Assembly (NCBI GenBank): GCA_004558145.1
Contig: SFDQ01000005.1
Location: forward strand, 1-64,000
DNA: 64,000 nucleotides
From: Oscillospiraceae bacterium
GTDB taxonomy: Bacteria; Bacillota_A; Clostridia; Oscillospirales; Ruminococcaceae
Direction of reading: 5' to 3'
A program made the position numbers and the translations under genes. Under the pieces are notes generated by a model that made no database searches, was not told where the DNA came from, and worked only from the letters and a program-made list of their open reading frames with translations. Positions 42,410 through 51,401 of this stretch are shown here, piece after piece; the stretch's first letter is position 1, and each line of letters begins with the position of its first letter.

Positions 42410-43435
42410 TCAGCGCCCGTGGCGGTACTTCGTGCTGTTGCGCACCACCAGCTCCGGCTGGATGATGCCCGGCGTTTCCATCTCCTCTTCGTCCTCACGG
42501 CTGAGGCGGATGGCCAGATCCACCGAACTGCGGGCGATCTGGCGGATGGGCAGCGCCACCGTGGTCAGCGCCGGGGTGAGGATCTGGCTGAGGAGGATGT
42601 TGTCGAACCCGATGACCGACAGATCGTCGGGGATGCGCAGGCCGTAGCGGGCGCACTCCTGATAGACGCCCAGGGCCATCATGTCGTTGGAGCAGCAGAT
42701 GCCGGTGATGTCCCGGCCCAAAAAATACTCCACCGCCTTGGCGCCGGAGGCGATGTCGAAGTTGTCGTTGAACACAAGGCTCTCGTCCAGCTGGCAGCCG
42801 AACTCCTCCAGCGCCCGCTTATAGCCCGCAAGGCGCTGGCCCGCGATGGCCAAGTGGGGCAGGCCCACACACAGGCCGATGCGCCGGTGCCCCAGCGACA
42901 GCAGATGCCTCGTGGCCAGATAGCTGCCGTGCTCGTGGTCGATGGAGAGGTTGAGCACCGCGTCGGGGTTGAGGTGGTGGTCGATGACGATCACCGGGAT
43001 GCCGCTGGCCCGCACCAGCGAATAGAACTTGTCCGCATGGGCGTCGTCGAAGGTGGAGGAGGGGATCATGATCACCGCGTCCACGCTGCGCTCGATGAAC
43101 AGGTTCAAATACTCATAGTCCCGCTTGTAAAGGCCGTTGGAATTGCCCAGCAGCAGATGATAGCCGTTCTGGGAGCTGTATTCCTCCACACAGCGGGCCA
43201 GATCGGAATAGAAGGCGTTGGAGATGTCCGGCACGAGGAACCCAAAGGTATAGCTGCGCTGGGTCTTGAGGGAGCGCGCCGTCTGGTTGGGCGTATAGTG
43301 CAGTTCGCGGGCGGCCTGACGGATCAGTTCCTTGGTCGCCTGGGAGGCGCGGCAGGGCTTGTCGTTCAGCACCATGGACACGGTCGCCACCGACACCCCC
43401 GCCCGCTGAGCCACGCTTTTCAGGGTCGCTTTCAT
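42410..43435 (-). CDS. LacI family transcriptional regulator
   Basis: Repressor of 341 aa. The helix-turn-helix and hinge occupy residues 1-58 (KSVAQRAGVSVATVSMVLND), followed by a periplasmic-binding-protein-like sugar or nucleoside sensor domain (60-335). The ATG at 43435 is followed by the canonical KATLKSVA opening. It is divergent from the nucleoside hydrolase-ABC-ribokinase operon. LacI-type palindromes (AAAACGTTTT and TAAACGTTTA) lie at the start sites of both divergent transcripts, so it should repress that operon and itself. Confidence 0.92.
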   Translation of the reverse strand: MKATLKSVAQRAGVSVATVSMVLNDKPCRASQATKELIRQAARELHYTPNQTARSLKTQRSYTFGFLVPDISNAFYSDLARCVEEYSSQNGYHLLLGNSNGLYKRDYEYLNLFIERSVDAVIMIPSSTFDDAHADKFYSLVRASGIPVIVIDHHLNPDAVLNLSIDHEHGSYLATRHLLSLGHRRIGLCVGLPHLAIAGQRLAGYKRALEEFGCQLDESLVFNDNFDIASGAKAVEYFLGRDITGICCSNDMMALGVYQECARYGLRIPDDLSVIGFDNILLSQILTPALTTVALPIRQIARSSVDLAIRLSREDEEEMETPGIIQPELVVRNSTKYRHGR

Positions 43436-43475
43436 CCTTGCTGCCACCTTTCTCTCTGCTTTTCGCGCCTGATAG

Positions 43476-43533
43476 GTAAAACGTTTTTACATCCTTTTGA
43501 CCTTATTTTAACACCGAAAATTTGCCTTGTAAA
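43476..43533 (-). promoter_or_regulatory. lacI promoter with operator
   Basis: Minus-strand TTTACA (43528-43533), 17 bp, TAAAAT (43505-43510). The palindrome AAAACGTTTT (43478-43487, within GTAAAACGTTTTTAC) lies just downstream of the start site, as expected for autorepression. Confidence 0.78.
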
Positions 43534-43608
43534 GCAAAATCCCCCTTAACGATTTGTACAAAAAAGTAAGATTTTTCAATGCAAAACGTAATATTTATGT
43601 AAAATATG

Positions 43609-43652
43609 TTGACATCCCATTTTTGCGCGGCTATCATATGAATAAACGTTTA
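43609..43652 (+). promoter_or_regulatory. Promoter and operator of the nucleoside-hydrolase operon
   Basis: TTGACA (43609-43614), 17 bp, TATCAT (43632-43637), then a perfect LacI-type palindrome TAAACGTTTA (43643-43652) at the start site. A half-match AAAACGTAAT lies upstream near 43583-43592. Confidence 0.82.
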
Positions 43653-43698
43653 ACCAGTTTTTTGCCGCCCGCCGCGGCAAGATCGGAGCGAAGTACAT

Positions 43699-44643
43699 AT
43701 GAAGAAATACATCCTGTTCGACAGCGACCCCGGCCACGACGACGTGCTGGCGGTGCTGCTGGCCCTGGCGGACCCGGACTGCCAGGTGCTGGGCGTGGTG
43801 ACCAGCGCCGGCAACCAGACCTCCGCCAAGACCTGCGCCAACATGCTGAAGGTGTTCAGCCACCTGAACATCCACGGCGTGCCGGTGGTGCGGGGGGTGG
43901 ACAAGCCCTTGTGCCGCCCGCTGCGGGTCGCGGAAGAGGTGCACGGCGAGACCGGGCTGGACGGCGTGGACTTCGGCCCCGTGGACCAGAGCCCCCTGGA
44001 CGAAAACCCCATCGACTTCATGGCACGGGTGCTGCGCCAGGCCCCCCAGCCGGTGGATCTGGTGGTCACCGGCCCCATGACCAACACCGCGCTGCTTTTG
44101 AGCGTGCATCCGGAGCTGAAGGAAAAGATCCGCTGCATCTCCTTCATGGGGGGCGCCTGCTTCGGCGGCAACACCACTCCCCTGGCGGAGTACAACATCT
44201 ATGTGGACCCGGAGGCGGCGGCCATCGTGTTCGGCGCCGGGGTGCCGCTCATCATGTGCGGGCTGGATGTGACGCTGAAGGCCCAGATCTTTTCCGATGA
44301 GATCGAGGCCATCGGGCGGCTGGGCAACAAGGCGGGCGCGATGATCGCCGGGCTGCTGGAATTTTTCCACCGCACCACCACCCCCAACTTCCTGCACCCG
44401 GAGCGGGAGGAGGGCGCGCACCTGCACGACCCCTGCGCCATGGCCATTCTGCTGCACCCGGAGAAATTCGTGACCAAGGACCTGTATGGCTACGTCTCCA
44501 TCGGGGACGGCGACGCCCGGGGCTGCACCGTCATCGACTACGACGGCCAGAGCGGCCTGCCCGCCAACGTGCGGGTGGCCTTTGACATCGACCGGGCCTG
44601 GTTCGTGGACTTCCTCACCCGCAGCATCGGGCGGTTCGAGTAA
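43699..44643 (+). CDS. Nucleoside hydrolase (IunH/URH family)
   Basis: Cytoplasmic enzyme that splits ribonucleosides to base and ribose. The 314-aa length and N-terminal calcium-binding motif DSDPGHDD (residues 8-15) are diagnostic. The second motif region VVTGPMTNTALLL (about 122-134), MGGA at 151-154 and the late Asp/His cluster NIYVDPEAA and LHDPCAMAI support it. GGAG lies 10 nt before the ATG. First gene of the LacI-controlled operon. A ribokinase-like enzyme at its far end would phosphorylate the released pentose. Confidence 0.92.
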   Translation: MKKYILFDSDPGHDDVLAVLLALADPDCQVLGVVTSAGNQTSAKTCANMLKVFSHLNIHGVPVVRGVDKPLCRPLRVAEEVHGETGLDGVDFGPVDQSPLDENPIDFMARVLRQAPQPVDLVVTGPMTNTALLLSVHPELKEKIRCISFMGGACFGGNTTPLAEYNIYVDPEAAAIVFGAGVPLIMCGLDVTLKAQIFSDEIEAIGRLGNKAGAMIAGLLEFFHRTTTPNFLHPEREEGAHLHDPCAMAILLHPEKFVTKDLYGYVSIGDGDARGCTVIDYDGQSGLPANVRVAFDIDRAWFVDFLTRSIGRFE

Positions 44644-44655
44644 GGGGGCGGCAGC

Positions 44656-45558
44656 GTGGATCGCAAGGCATTCTGGGCCGTGGTGGGCTCCAACGTGCTG
44701 TTCGGCTGCTCCTTCATGGCCACCACCGTGGCCATCGAGACCTCCGACAGCGCCCTGTTCGGCCTGCTGGCCGCCCGCTTCCTCTTCGCCTTCCTGGCCA
44801 TGGGCGCGCTGGCGCTGGCCGGCGTGGTGAAGGTGGACTACCGGGGCAAGCCCCTGGCAAAGCTGCTGGGCATCTCCCTTTTGTATCCCGGCCTCTACTT
44901 CTTTTCCGAGGCCATGTCCCTCACCCAGGTGAGCAGCGCCATCGTGGGGGTGGTCATCGGCATCGCCCCCATCACCACGGCGCTGCTGTCCACCCTGCTG
45001 TACCACACCCGCCACACGCCCCGGCAGCTGCTGTTCATGGTGCTGAGCATCGCCGGCGTGGTGGTGATCAACAGCGGCGACGTGACCGGCGAAGGGCTTT
45101 CGCTGCTGGCGGTGGTGTTCCTGGCGCTGGCGCTGGTGAGCTTCTCCGCCTATTCCATCGGCATCCACAGTGCCGGCAGGCAGTTCACCGCCGGGGAGAT
45201 CACCCTCTTCATGCTGTTCGCCGGCGCGGTGCAGTTCAACCTGCTGGACGCCGCGGCCCGGGGGCCCTTCGCCTATGTGGCCGATTTTGCCGACCTGCGC
45301 TTTTTGGGCGCGGTGCTGTTCCTGGGGGTGGCGGTGTCCGGCGCAAGCAGCCTGGCGCTGAACTACGGGCTGTGCAAGCTGCCCCCGGTCACCGTGTCGG
45401 TGCTGAACAACGTCACCTCCCTGGTGGCGGTGCTGTGCGGGCTTTTGTTCCTGCGCGAGCCGCTGGACCTTCTCTCGCTGACCGGCTGCGCGCTGATTCT
45501 GGCGGGCTGCACCGGCTACAGCCTGTTCTCAAAGGATACCGGCCGGGCTGACCCCTGA
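44656..45558 (+). CDS. EamA/DMT family transporter
   Basis: Ten-helix drug/metabolite-type carrier of 300 aa with two EamA repeats (residues about 8-135 and 148-290). GTG start 12 bp after the nucleoside hydrolase, with GGGGG upstream. EamA proteins export metabolites such as nucleobases, amino acids or sugars. In this operon, export of the freed base is a reasonable guess. Confidence 0.83.
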   Translation: MDRKAFWAVVGSNVLFGCSFMATTVAIETSDSALFGLLAARFLFAFLAMGALALAGVVKVDYRGKPLAKLLGISLLYPGLYFFSEAMSLTQVSSAIVGVVIGIAPITTALLSTLLYHTRHTPRQLLFMVLSIAGVVVINSGDVTGEGLSLLAVVFLALALVSFSAYSIGIHSAGRQFTAGEITLFMLFAGAVQFNLLDAAARGPFAYVADFADLRFLGAVLFLGVAVSGASSLALNYGLCKLPPVTVSVLNNVTSLVAVLCGLLFLREPLDLLSLTGCALILAGCTGYSLFSKDTGRADP

Positions 45559-45623
45559 CCTGTATATATCCATCCGTCACAAAGCAAAGCGAACATACAC
45601 ACCAGAAAAAGGAGAGAAAAATC

Positions 45624-46913
45624 ATGAAACTGAAAAAGACGCTGGCCCTTCTTGCCGCCGCGACCATGCTGCTGTGCGGCTGTTCCTCCGGCACCGGCTC
45701 CGCCGGTTCCACCGCTTCCGGCGCTCAAGACAGCGGCGAGCCCGTGGAAGTGGTGGTGTGGCACACCTTCTCCGAGCACCAGCTGGACGCTTTTGACGCC
45801 ATCGTGGAGGCCTACAACGCCAGCCAGAGCGCGGTGAAAGTTGTGAGCCAGGCCCAGCCCTACAACGACTACGACCAGAAGCTGATGCAGGCGGTGCGCA
45901 ACGGCACCGGCCCGGACATCGCCCTGGACTACGCCGGCACCATCGCCAACTATCTGGACGACGGCTTCGTGGCGGACCTCTCCCAGTACATCGACGACCC
46001 TGAGATCGGCATCGAGGGCTTTGCCGAGAGCGTGGCCCCCGGCATCTACGACGAGGCCACCCAGTTTGACGAGGCGGGCACCGTGTACATCATGCCCGTG
46101 ATGACCACCGGCACCGTGTTCTACTACAACAAGACCCTGTACGACGAGCTGAACCTCTCCGAGCCCACCACCTGGGACGAGATGGTGAGCAACTGCCAGA
46201 CCATCCGCGACCAGAAGGACATCTACGGCTTCGCCTTTGAGAACCTGATCGACGGCGCCCAGATCCTGCTGATGCAGAGCGGCATCTCCTACTACGACAA
46301 GGCCACCAACACCGTGGACATCGACGACCCCGCCGCCGTGGCCACCTACGAGTGGTTCAACGAGCAGATCAGCGCCGAGCTGTTCAAGCTGCAGCCGGAC
46401 GGCTACTTCGAGTCCGAGTTCGGCGCCCAGGACATCGCCGGCTACATCGGCTCCGTTGCCAGCTTCCCCTACATCAAGGAGGCCGTGGGCGACGCCTTTG
46501 AAGTGGGCGTGTGCCCCATCCCCCAGACCGAGAACCCCTGGGCCCCCGCCTGGAACCGCGGCGCCATCCTGTTCACCTCTGACGACGCCACCCAGCGTGC
46601 CGCCTATGATTTCCTGAAGTACTTCACCCAGCCGGAAGTGAACGCCGAATGGTGCAGCAAGTTCGGCGCGCTGTCCGCCTACACCGCCGTGAACGAGAGC
46701 GAGGCCATGCAGGAGTACCTGAACAGCGACATCTCCATGCAGGCGCTGAGCGCCGGCCTGAATGAGGTGGGCTACATCCCCGCCTTCACCGGCTCCAACA
46801 CCGTCCGCGACGAGATCAGCAAGGCCCTGCAGGAGACCTGCACCGGCCTGAAGACCGCCCAGCAGGCCCTCACCGACTCCGCCGCCGTGTGCAACGCGGA
46901 GCTGGCCGGCTGA
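45624..46913 (+). CDS. ABC sugar-type solute-binding lipoprotein (CUT1 class)
   Basis: Extracellular receptor of 429 aa with a signal peptide and the lipobox LLCGCS (cysteine at about residue 16-18). The mature protein has the family 1 binding-protein fold with VEVVVWHTFSEHQ at its start and a TVYIMPVMTTGTVFYYN hinge segment (about 153-169). AAGGAGAG precedes the ATG. Its partners are the ATPase and two permeases that follow. Family members bind oligosaccharides or glycerol phosphates; in this operon a nucleoside, pentoside or ribose conjugate is likely. Confidence 0.9.
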   Translation: MKLKKTLALLAAATMLLCGCSSGTGSAGSTASGAQDSGEPVEVVVWHTFSEHQLDAFDAIVEAYNASQSAVKVVSQAQPYNDYDQKLMQAVRNGTGPDIALDYAGTIANYLDDGFVADLSQYIDDPEIGIEGFAESVAPGIYDEATQFDEAGTVYIMPVMTTGTVFYYNKTLYDELNLSEPTTWDEMVSNCQTIRDQKDIYGFAFENLIDGAQILLMQSGISYYDKATNTVDIDDPAAVATYEWFNEQISAELFKLQPDGYFESEFGAQDIAGYIGSVASFPYIKEAVGDAFEVGVCPIPQTENPWAPAWNRGAILFTSDDATQRAAYDFLKYFTQPEVNAEWCSKFGALSAYTAVNESEAMQEYLNSDISMQALSAGLNEVGYIPAFTGSNTVRDEISKALQETCTGLKTAQQALTDSAAVCNAELAG

Positions 46914-46983
46914 ACCACGCACGCATAACACGAACGGATGACCGCGGCGCGGCCGCGGTCATCCGCATATGGGGGAATTGTTT

Positions 46984-48042
46984 ATGAAGGTTACACTGGA
47001 AGGATTGACCAAGCGATACGGCGACACCGTGGCGGTGAACGACCTGTCCATCACTCTGGAGGACGGCCAGCTCACCGCGCTGCTGGGGCCGTCCGGCTGC
47101 GGCAAAAGCACCACTCTGTACATGCTGGCCGGCATCGTGCCGGTCACCGAGGGACGGATCTTTTTCGACGATCAGGACGTGACCGACCTCAAGCCCGAAA
47201 ACCGCGGCATCGGTCTTGTGTTCCAGAACTACGCCTTGTACCCTCATATGACCGTTCTGGAGAACATCTGCTTCCCGCTGGAGATCCAGAAGGTGCGCAA
47301 GGCCGAGCGCATCGAGCGGGCGAAGAAGATCGCCGCCCAGGTGCGCATCGACAAGCTGCTGAACCGCCGCCCCGCCGAGCTCAGCGGCGGCCAGCAGCAG
47401 CGGGTGGCCATTGCCCGGGCGCTGGTGAAGAACCCCCGGCTGCTTCTGCTGGACGAGCCTCTCTCCAACCTGGACGCCCGGCTGCGCATCGAGATGCGCG
47501 AGGAGATCCGCCGCATCCAGCAGGAGACCGGCGTGACCACCATCTTCGTGACCCACGACCAGGAGGAGGCCATGAGCATCTCCGACCGCATCGTGCTCAT
47601 GCGGGACGGCCTGCTCATGCAGGAGGACCAGCCCCAGCTGCTCTATGACCAGCCGGCCAACTGCTTCGTGGCGGACTTTTTGGGCAACCCGCCCATCAAC
47701 AAGATCCCCGGGCGCATCGCCGGGGGCGCTTTCGCCGCCGAGAACGGCGAGGTCATCCCCCTGCCGCTGTGCCAGGGGCTGGAGGAGGGCAGAGAGGTCT
47801 TTCTCTCCATCCGCGCCGAGAGCTTCGTGCCCGGCGGCGACGCGCCGCTGATGCGCCTGCCGCTGCTGCGCAGCTATGTGATGGGCAAGGAGAAGCTGGC
47901 GGTATTCTGCCTGGGCGGCCGGGAAGTGCGCGCCTATGTGGAGGAGCTGGGCCGCCACCAGCCGGGCGACGCCGTTCCGCTGAGCCTGAAGGACGGCGGC
48001 GTGTTCATCTTTGACAGGCAAAGCGGGGTTCGTTTAAAATGA
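46984..48042 (+). CDS. ABC importer ATPase (UgpC/MsmK class)
   Basis: ATPase of 352 aa with Walker A GPSGCGKST (about residues 36-44), Q-loop VFQNYALYP, signature LSGGQQQR (about 134-141) and Walker B LLLLDEP. The C-terminal TOBE-type domain (about 235-352) is usual for carbohydrate importers. ATG at 46984 with GGGGG upstream. It overlaps the first permease gene by 4 bp (ATGA). Confidence 0.92.
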   Translation: MKVTLEGLTKRYGDTVAVNDLSITLEDGQLTALLGPSGCGKSTTLYMLAGIVPVTEGRIFFDDQDVTDLKPENRGIGLVFQNYALYPHMTVLENICFPLEIQKVRKAERIERAKKIAAQVRIDKLLNRRPAELSGGQQQRVAIARALVKNPRLLLLDEPLSNLDARLRIEMREEIRRIQQETGVTTIFVTHDQEEAMSISDRIVLMRDGLLMQEDQPQLLYDQPANCFVADFLGNPPINKIPGRIAGGAFAAENGEVIPLPLCQGLEEGREVFLSIRAESFVPGGDAPLMRLPLLRSYVMGKEKLAVFCLGGREVRAYVEELGRHQPGDAVPLSLKDGGVFIFDRQSGVRLK

Positions 48043-48944
48043 AAAACAGCAAACTGAAGCGCCGGCAGTGGCTGAGCTGGTGCAAGGCCTACGCCTACCT
48101 GCTGCCGTTCCTGCTCTCGGTGGGCATCTTCACGGTGTATCCCATGGTGAACGTGCTGCTCACCTCCTTCGAGCACGACTACAACGCCCTGACCGGCGAG
48201 TTTTCCGGCGTTGGATTTGAGAACTACGCCGCAGTCATCTCCGACCCCTACTTCCGCAGCGCGGTGGCCAACACGGTGCTCTATGTGGCGCTGGTGGTGC
48301 CCATCAGCACGGTGCTGGCGGTGTTCTTTGCCAACCTCATCAACAAAAAGCTGCGGCTGAACAGCCTGTTCCAGACCGCCTATTTCCTGCCGCTGGTCAC
48401 CAGCACCACCGCCGTGGGCCTTGCCTGGAAGTGGATGTATCATGTGGACTACGGCGTCATCAACTATCTGCTGGGCCTGTTCGGCGTGGAGAAGATCGGC
48501 TGGCTCACCGACGTGCACTACGGCATGGCCGCCCTGGTGATCTACGGTATCTGGAGCATCCTGCCCTTCACCATCATCATCGTGCTGTCGGGCATGCAGG
48601 GCATCGACGAGAAGCTCAGCGTGGCCGCCCGGGTGGACGGCGCAGGCTCGGCGCGCATCTTCTTCCGCATCACCCTGCCGCTGCTGATGCCCACCATCGG
48701 ACTGGTGATCGTGATCAACATCATCAGCACCTTCAAGGTGTTCGCCGAGCTGTTCCCCCTGTTCGACGGCGAGCCCGGCGTGGCCTACACCCTCTACACC
48801 GTGGTGTACTACATCTATGACATGTTCTATTCCAAGTGGCGGTTCGACAAGGCCTGCGCTGCGGCCATCCTGCTGCTGCTCATCATGGTGGTGTTCACCC
48901 GCATCCAGTCCTTCATTCAGAAGAAGTGGAACTATTACGACTGA
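48039..48944 (+). CDS. ABC importer permease 1 (UgpA/MalF class)
   Basis: Membrane subunit of 301 aa with six helices. The EAA-type cytoplasmic loop is AARVDGAGSARIFFRITLP (about residues 197-215). Translationally coupled to the ATPase gene and followed 15 bp later by the second permease. Confidence 0.92.
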   Translation: MKNSKLKRRQWLSWCKAYAYLLPFLLSVGIFTVYPMVNVLLTSFEHDYNALTGEFSGVGFENYAAVISDPYFRSAVANTVLYVALVVPISTVLAVFFANLINKKLRLNSLFQTAYFLPLVTSTTAVGLAWKWMYHVDYGVINYLLGLFGVEKIGWLTDVHYGMAALVIYGIWSILPFTIIIVLSGMQGIDEKLSVAARVDGAGSARIFFRITLPLLMPTIGLVIVINIISTFKVFAELFPLFDGEPGVAYTLYTVVYYIYDMFYSKWRFDKACAAAILLLLIMVVFTRIQSFIQKKWNYYD

Positions 48945-48959
48945 GAAAGGGGCCGCGCA

Positions 48960-49793
48960 ATGAAAGACAAACTGCTCAAAGCCGCCGCCCGCGCGGCGGA
49001 CTATCTGCTCATCGCCGTGGGCGCGGTGGTCATGGTGTTCCCCTTCGTGTGGATGATCCTCTCCGCCTTCAAGACTCCCTCGGAGATCTACGCCAGCCCG
49101 CCGGTGTGGGTCCCGGAGTCCTTCAAGCTGGACAACTTCGCCTATGTGTTCGACACCGCGCCTTTTCTGCGGTATTTCGCCAACACCCTCATCGTCACCG
49201 GCGTGACGGTGGTGCTCACCGCCGTCACCACCATCCTGGCGGCCTTCGCCTTTTCCAAGCTGCGCTTCCCCGGCCGCAAGCAGATCTACACCTCTCTCAT
49301 CGTGCTGATGATGGTTCCCTTTGAGCTGCTGGTGGTCACTCTCTACTCCATCATCGTGCGCCTGCAACTGGTGGACAGTCTGGTGGCGCTGATCCTGCCC
49401 TTCACCTCCAGCATCTTCTACACCTACATCCTGAAGAACTTCTTCGACAGCATCCCCAACGCGCTGTATCAGTCCGCCAAGGTGGACGGCTCCAGCGACT
49501 GGTTCTATCTGTGGCGGGTGCTGGTGCCGGTGGCCAAGCCCTCGCTGGTGACCATCGTGCTGCTGAACGCCATCAGCTGCTGGAACGCCTTCTTCTGGCC
49601 GCTGCTGGTGGTGAACACCACCGAAAAGCGCACGCTGCAGCTGGGCCTTTACTCCTTCATGTCCGAGGGCGGCATCCGCTATGAAAAGCTGATGGCCGCC
49701 GCCACCGTGGTGGTGCTGCCCATGATCATCCTGTTCATCTTTTTGCGCAAGAAGATCATCAGCGGCGTGGCCTCGGGAGGGGTCAAGGGATGA
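48960..49793 (+). CDS. ABC importer permease 2 (UgpE/MalG class)
   Basis: Membrane subunit of 277 aa with six helices and an EAA loop around YQSAKVDGSSDWFYLWRVLVP (about residues 170-190, given in part). The stop overlaps the start of the HAD phosphatase gene (ATGA). Confidence 0.92.
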   Translation: MKDKLLKAAARAADYLLIAVGAVVMVFPFVWMILSAFKTPSEIYASPPVWVPESFKLDNFAYVFDTAPFLRYFANTLIVTGVTVVLTAVTTILAAFAFSKLRFPGRKQIYTSLIVLMMVPFELLVVTLYSIIVRLQLVDSLVALILPFTSSIFYTYILKNFFDSIPNALYQSAKVDGSSDWFYLWRVLVPVAKPSLVTIVLLNAISCWNAFFWPLLVVNTTEKRTLQLGLYSFMSEGGIRYEKLMAAATVVVLPMIILFIFLRKKIISGVASGGVKG

Positions 49794-50608
49794 GCGGCCC
49801 CGGCGTTCGGGCGGTGCTGTTCGACATGGACGGCACCCTCTACCAGGACTTCGACTTCCACCGGGACTATCTGCGCTACCTGCTGGAAGGCACCCCTCAC
49901 CAGCATCTCACGGAGCAGCTCATCGCCCTCACCGACGACATCCTTTCCCGGGAAAAGCTGCCCATGGACCGCTTTTACCGCACCGGCCTTGCCCCCGACG
50001 CCTCCAGCGCCGAGGCGCTGGCCGGCTGGATGGCCACCCGGCTGGTGGACGAGATGCCCTTTGAGCGGTGCTACCGCCAGGGGCTGGGAGAACTGCAGTT
50101 TTTGGGCGACCCCTGGGAGGTGCCCACCTTCCTGGCCGGCGCGCTGGGCGTGCTGGAGGAAAAGGGCGAATACGCCTTCCAGCGGGTGCGGCGGGAGATG
50201 CTGGGCAAGACCATCCTGCCCAACAAGCCCCTGCTGGACCTGCTGCAGCGGCTGCGGGAGCGGTACGTCACGGTGCTGCTGAGCAACTCGCCCCAGCAGT
50301 CCGCCGCCGATTTCATCGACCATCTGGGCTTCACCGGCGCTTTCACCTTCAATCTCTACGATGCCCAGAAGCCCTACCGCCTGTTCGAGAATCTGCGCCG
50401 CTGCCCGGCGCTGGAGGGCATCCCCACCGAACAGCTGCTGTCGGTGGGCGACCACGCCTTCAACGAGATCGTGAACGTCCATCTGGCGGGGGGCAAGACC
50501 CTCTGGATGGACCCCTACTCCGCTGCGCCGCAGGTGCCCTGCACCGCCCGCGTGCGGGACCTGCCCGCGCTGATGGCGTGGCTGGAAGAAAACCTTCTGG
50601 ACGGCTGA
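49790..50608 (+). CDS. HAD superfamily hydrolase
   Basis: Phosphatase of 272 aa with the nucleophile motif DMDGTL (residues 12-17), motif II LLSNSPQ (about 164-170) and the C-terminal GDHAFNEI (about 223-230). It resembles the PGP/beta-phosphoglucomutase branch. As it is coupled to the permease genes, it probably acts on a phosphorylated sugar of the same pathway. Confidence 0.85.
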   Translation: MSGPGVRAVLFDMDGTLYQDFDFHRDYLRYLLEGTPHQHLTEQLIALTDDILSREKLPMDRFYRTGLAPDASSAEALAGWMATRLVDEMPFERCYRQGLGELQFLGDPWEVPTFLAGALGVLEEKGEYAFQRVRREMLGKTILPNKPLLDLLQRLRERYVTVLLSNSPQQSAADFIDHLGFTGAFTFNLYDAQKPYRLFENLRRCPALEGIPTEQLLSVGDHAFNEIVNVHLAGGKTLWMDPYSAAPQVPCTARVRDLPALMAWLEENLLDG

Positions 50609-50682
50609 ACCCCGTCCCGCGAGCCTGCGGAGCTTCTCCGCGGGCTTGTTGCGCATCTTTGCCCGGAAAGGAGGACACCCCC

Positions 50683-51375
50683 ATGGCGGAGCTTCTGTTC
50701 GGCGTGCTGCCCCCCGCCGAAGTGCTGGCGCGGGTGCTGCTGGCCATGCTGCTGGGCGGCGCGCTGGGCCTGGAGCGGGAGCGCAAACACCGCCCCGCCG
50801 GGCTGCGCACCTACATGATCGTGTGCATGTCCTCGGCGCTGGTGATGCTCACCGGTGAGTATGTGTTCCGGCTGTACGGCAGCGGCGACCCCACCCGGCT
50901 GGCGGCGCAGGTCATCAGCGGCATCGGCTTTCTGGGCGCGGGCACCATCATCACCACCTCCCGCCACGTGGTGGGCCTGACCACGGCGGCGGCGCTTTGG
51001 GCCAGCGCCTGCATCGGCCTTGCCTGCGGGGCGGGGTTCTATGCCGGCGCGGTGGTGTGCGGCGTGCTGGTGATCCTGGTGATGACCGTGCTGCATTTTC
51101 TGGACCAGAAGGTCTTTTCCCACGGCAACGCCCTGCACATGATGGCGGTGTTCGACTCGGTGGGGGATTTTTACTCCTTCACCAACGCCATCCAGGACCG
51201 GGGCTACCGGCTGTTCAACATCGAATTTCTGGACGGCACCGGCCGGGGCGGCACTCCCCTGCTGGCCAATGTGGACGTCCGCCTGCCCAGCGACCGCAGC
51301 GACCGGGAGGCCGCGGTGGCCTGGCTGAAAAGCAATGAATATGTGCGCTGTCTGGAGCGGGTGGAACGCTTCTGA
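50683..51375 (+). CDS. MgtC/SapB family membrane protein
   Basis: Protein of 230 aa with four or five N-terminal helices carrying the family signature GGALGLERERKHRPAGLRTY (about residues 25-44), and a soluble C-terminal ACT-like part. The ATG at 50683 has AAAGGAGG upstream. MgtC relatives influence Mg2+ homeostasis or ATP synthase activity. Placement between the HAD and ribokinase genes is odd for a sugar pathway and may reflect only co-transcription. The 74-bp gap before it holds a weak hairpin without a T run. Confidence 0.85.
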   Translation: MAELLFGVLPPAEVLARVLLAMLLGGALGLERERKHRPAGLRTYMIVCMSSALVMLTGEYVFRLYGSGDPTRLAAQVISGIGFLGAGTIITTSRHVVGLTTAAALWASACIGLACGAGFYAGAVVCGVLVILVMTVLHFLDQKVFSHGNALHMMAVFDSVGDFYSFTNAIQDRGYRLFNIEFLDGTGRGGTPLLANVDVRLPSDRSDREAAVAWLKSNEYVRCLERVERF

Positions 51376-51401
51376 CCCGGCGCATAAAGGAGGATACGCT
51401 C

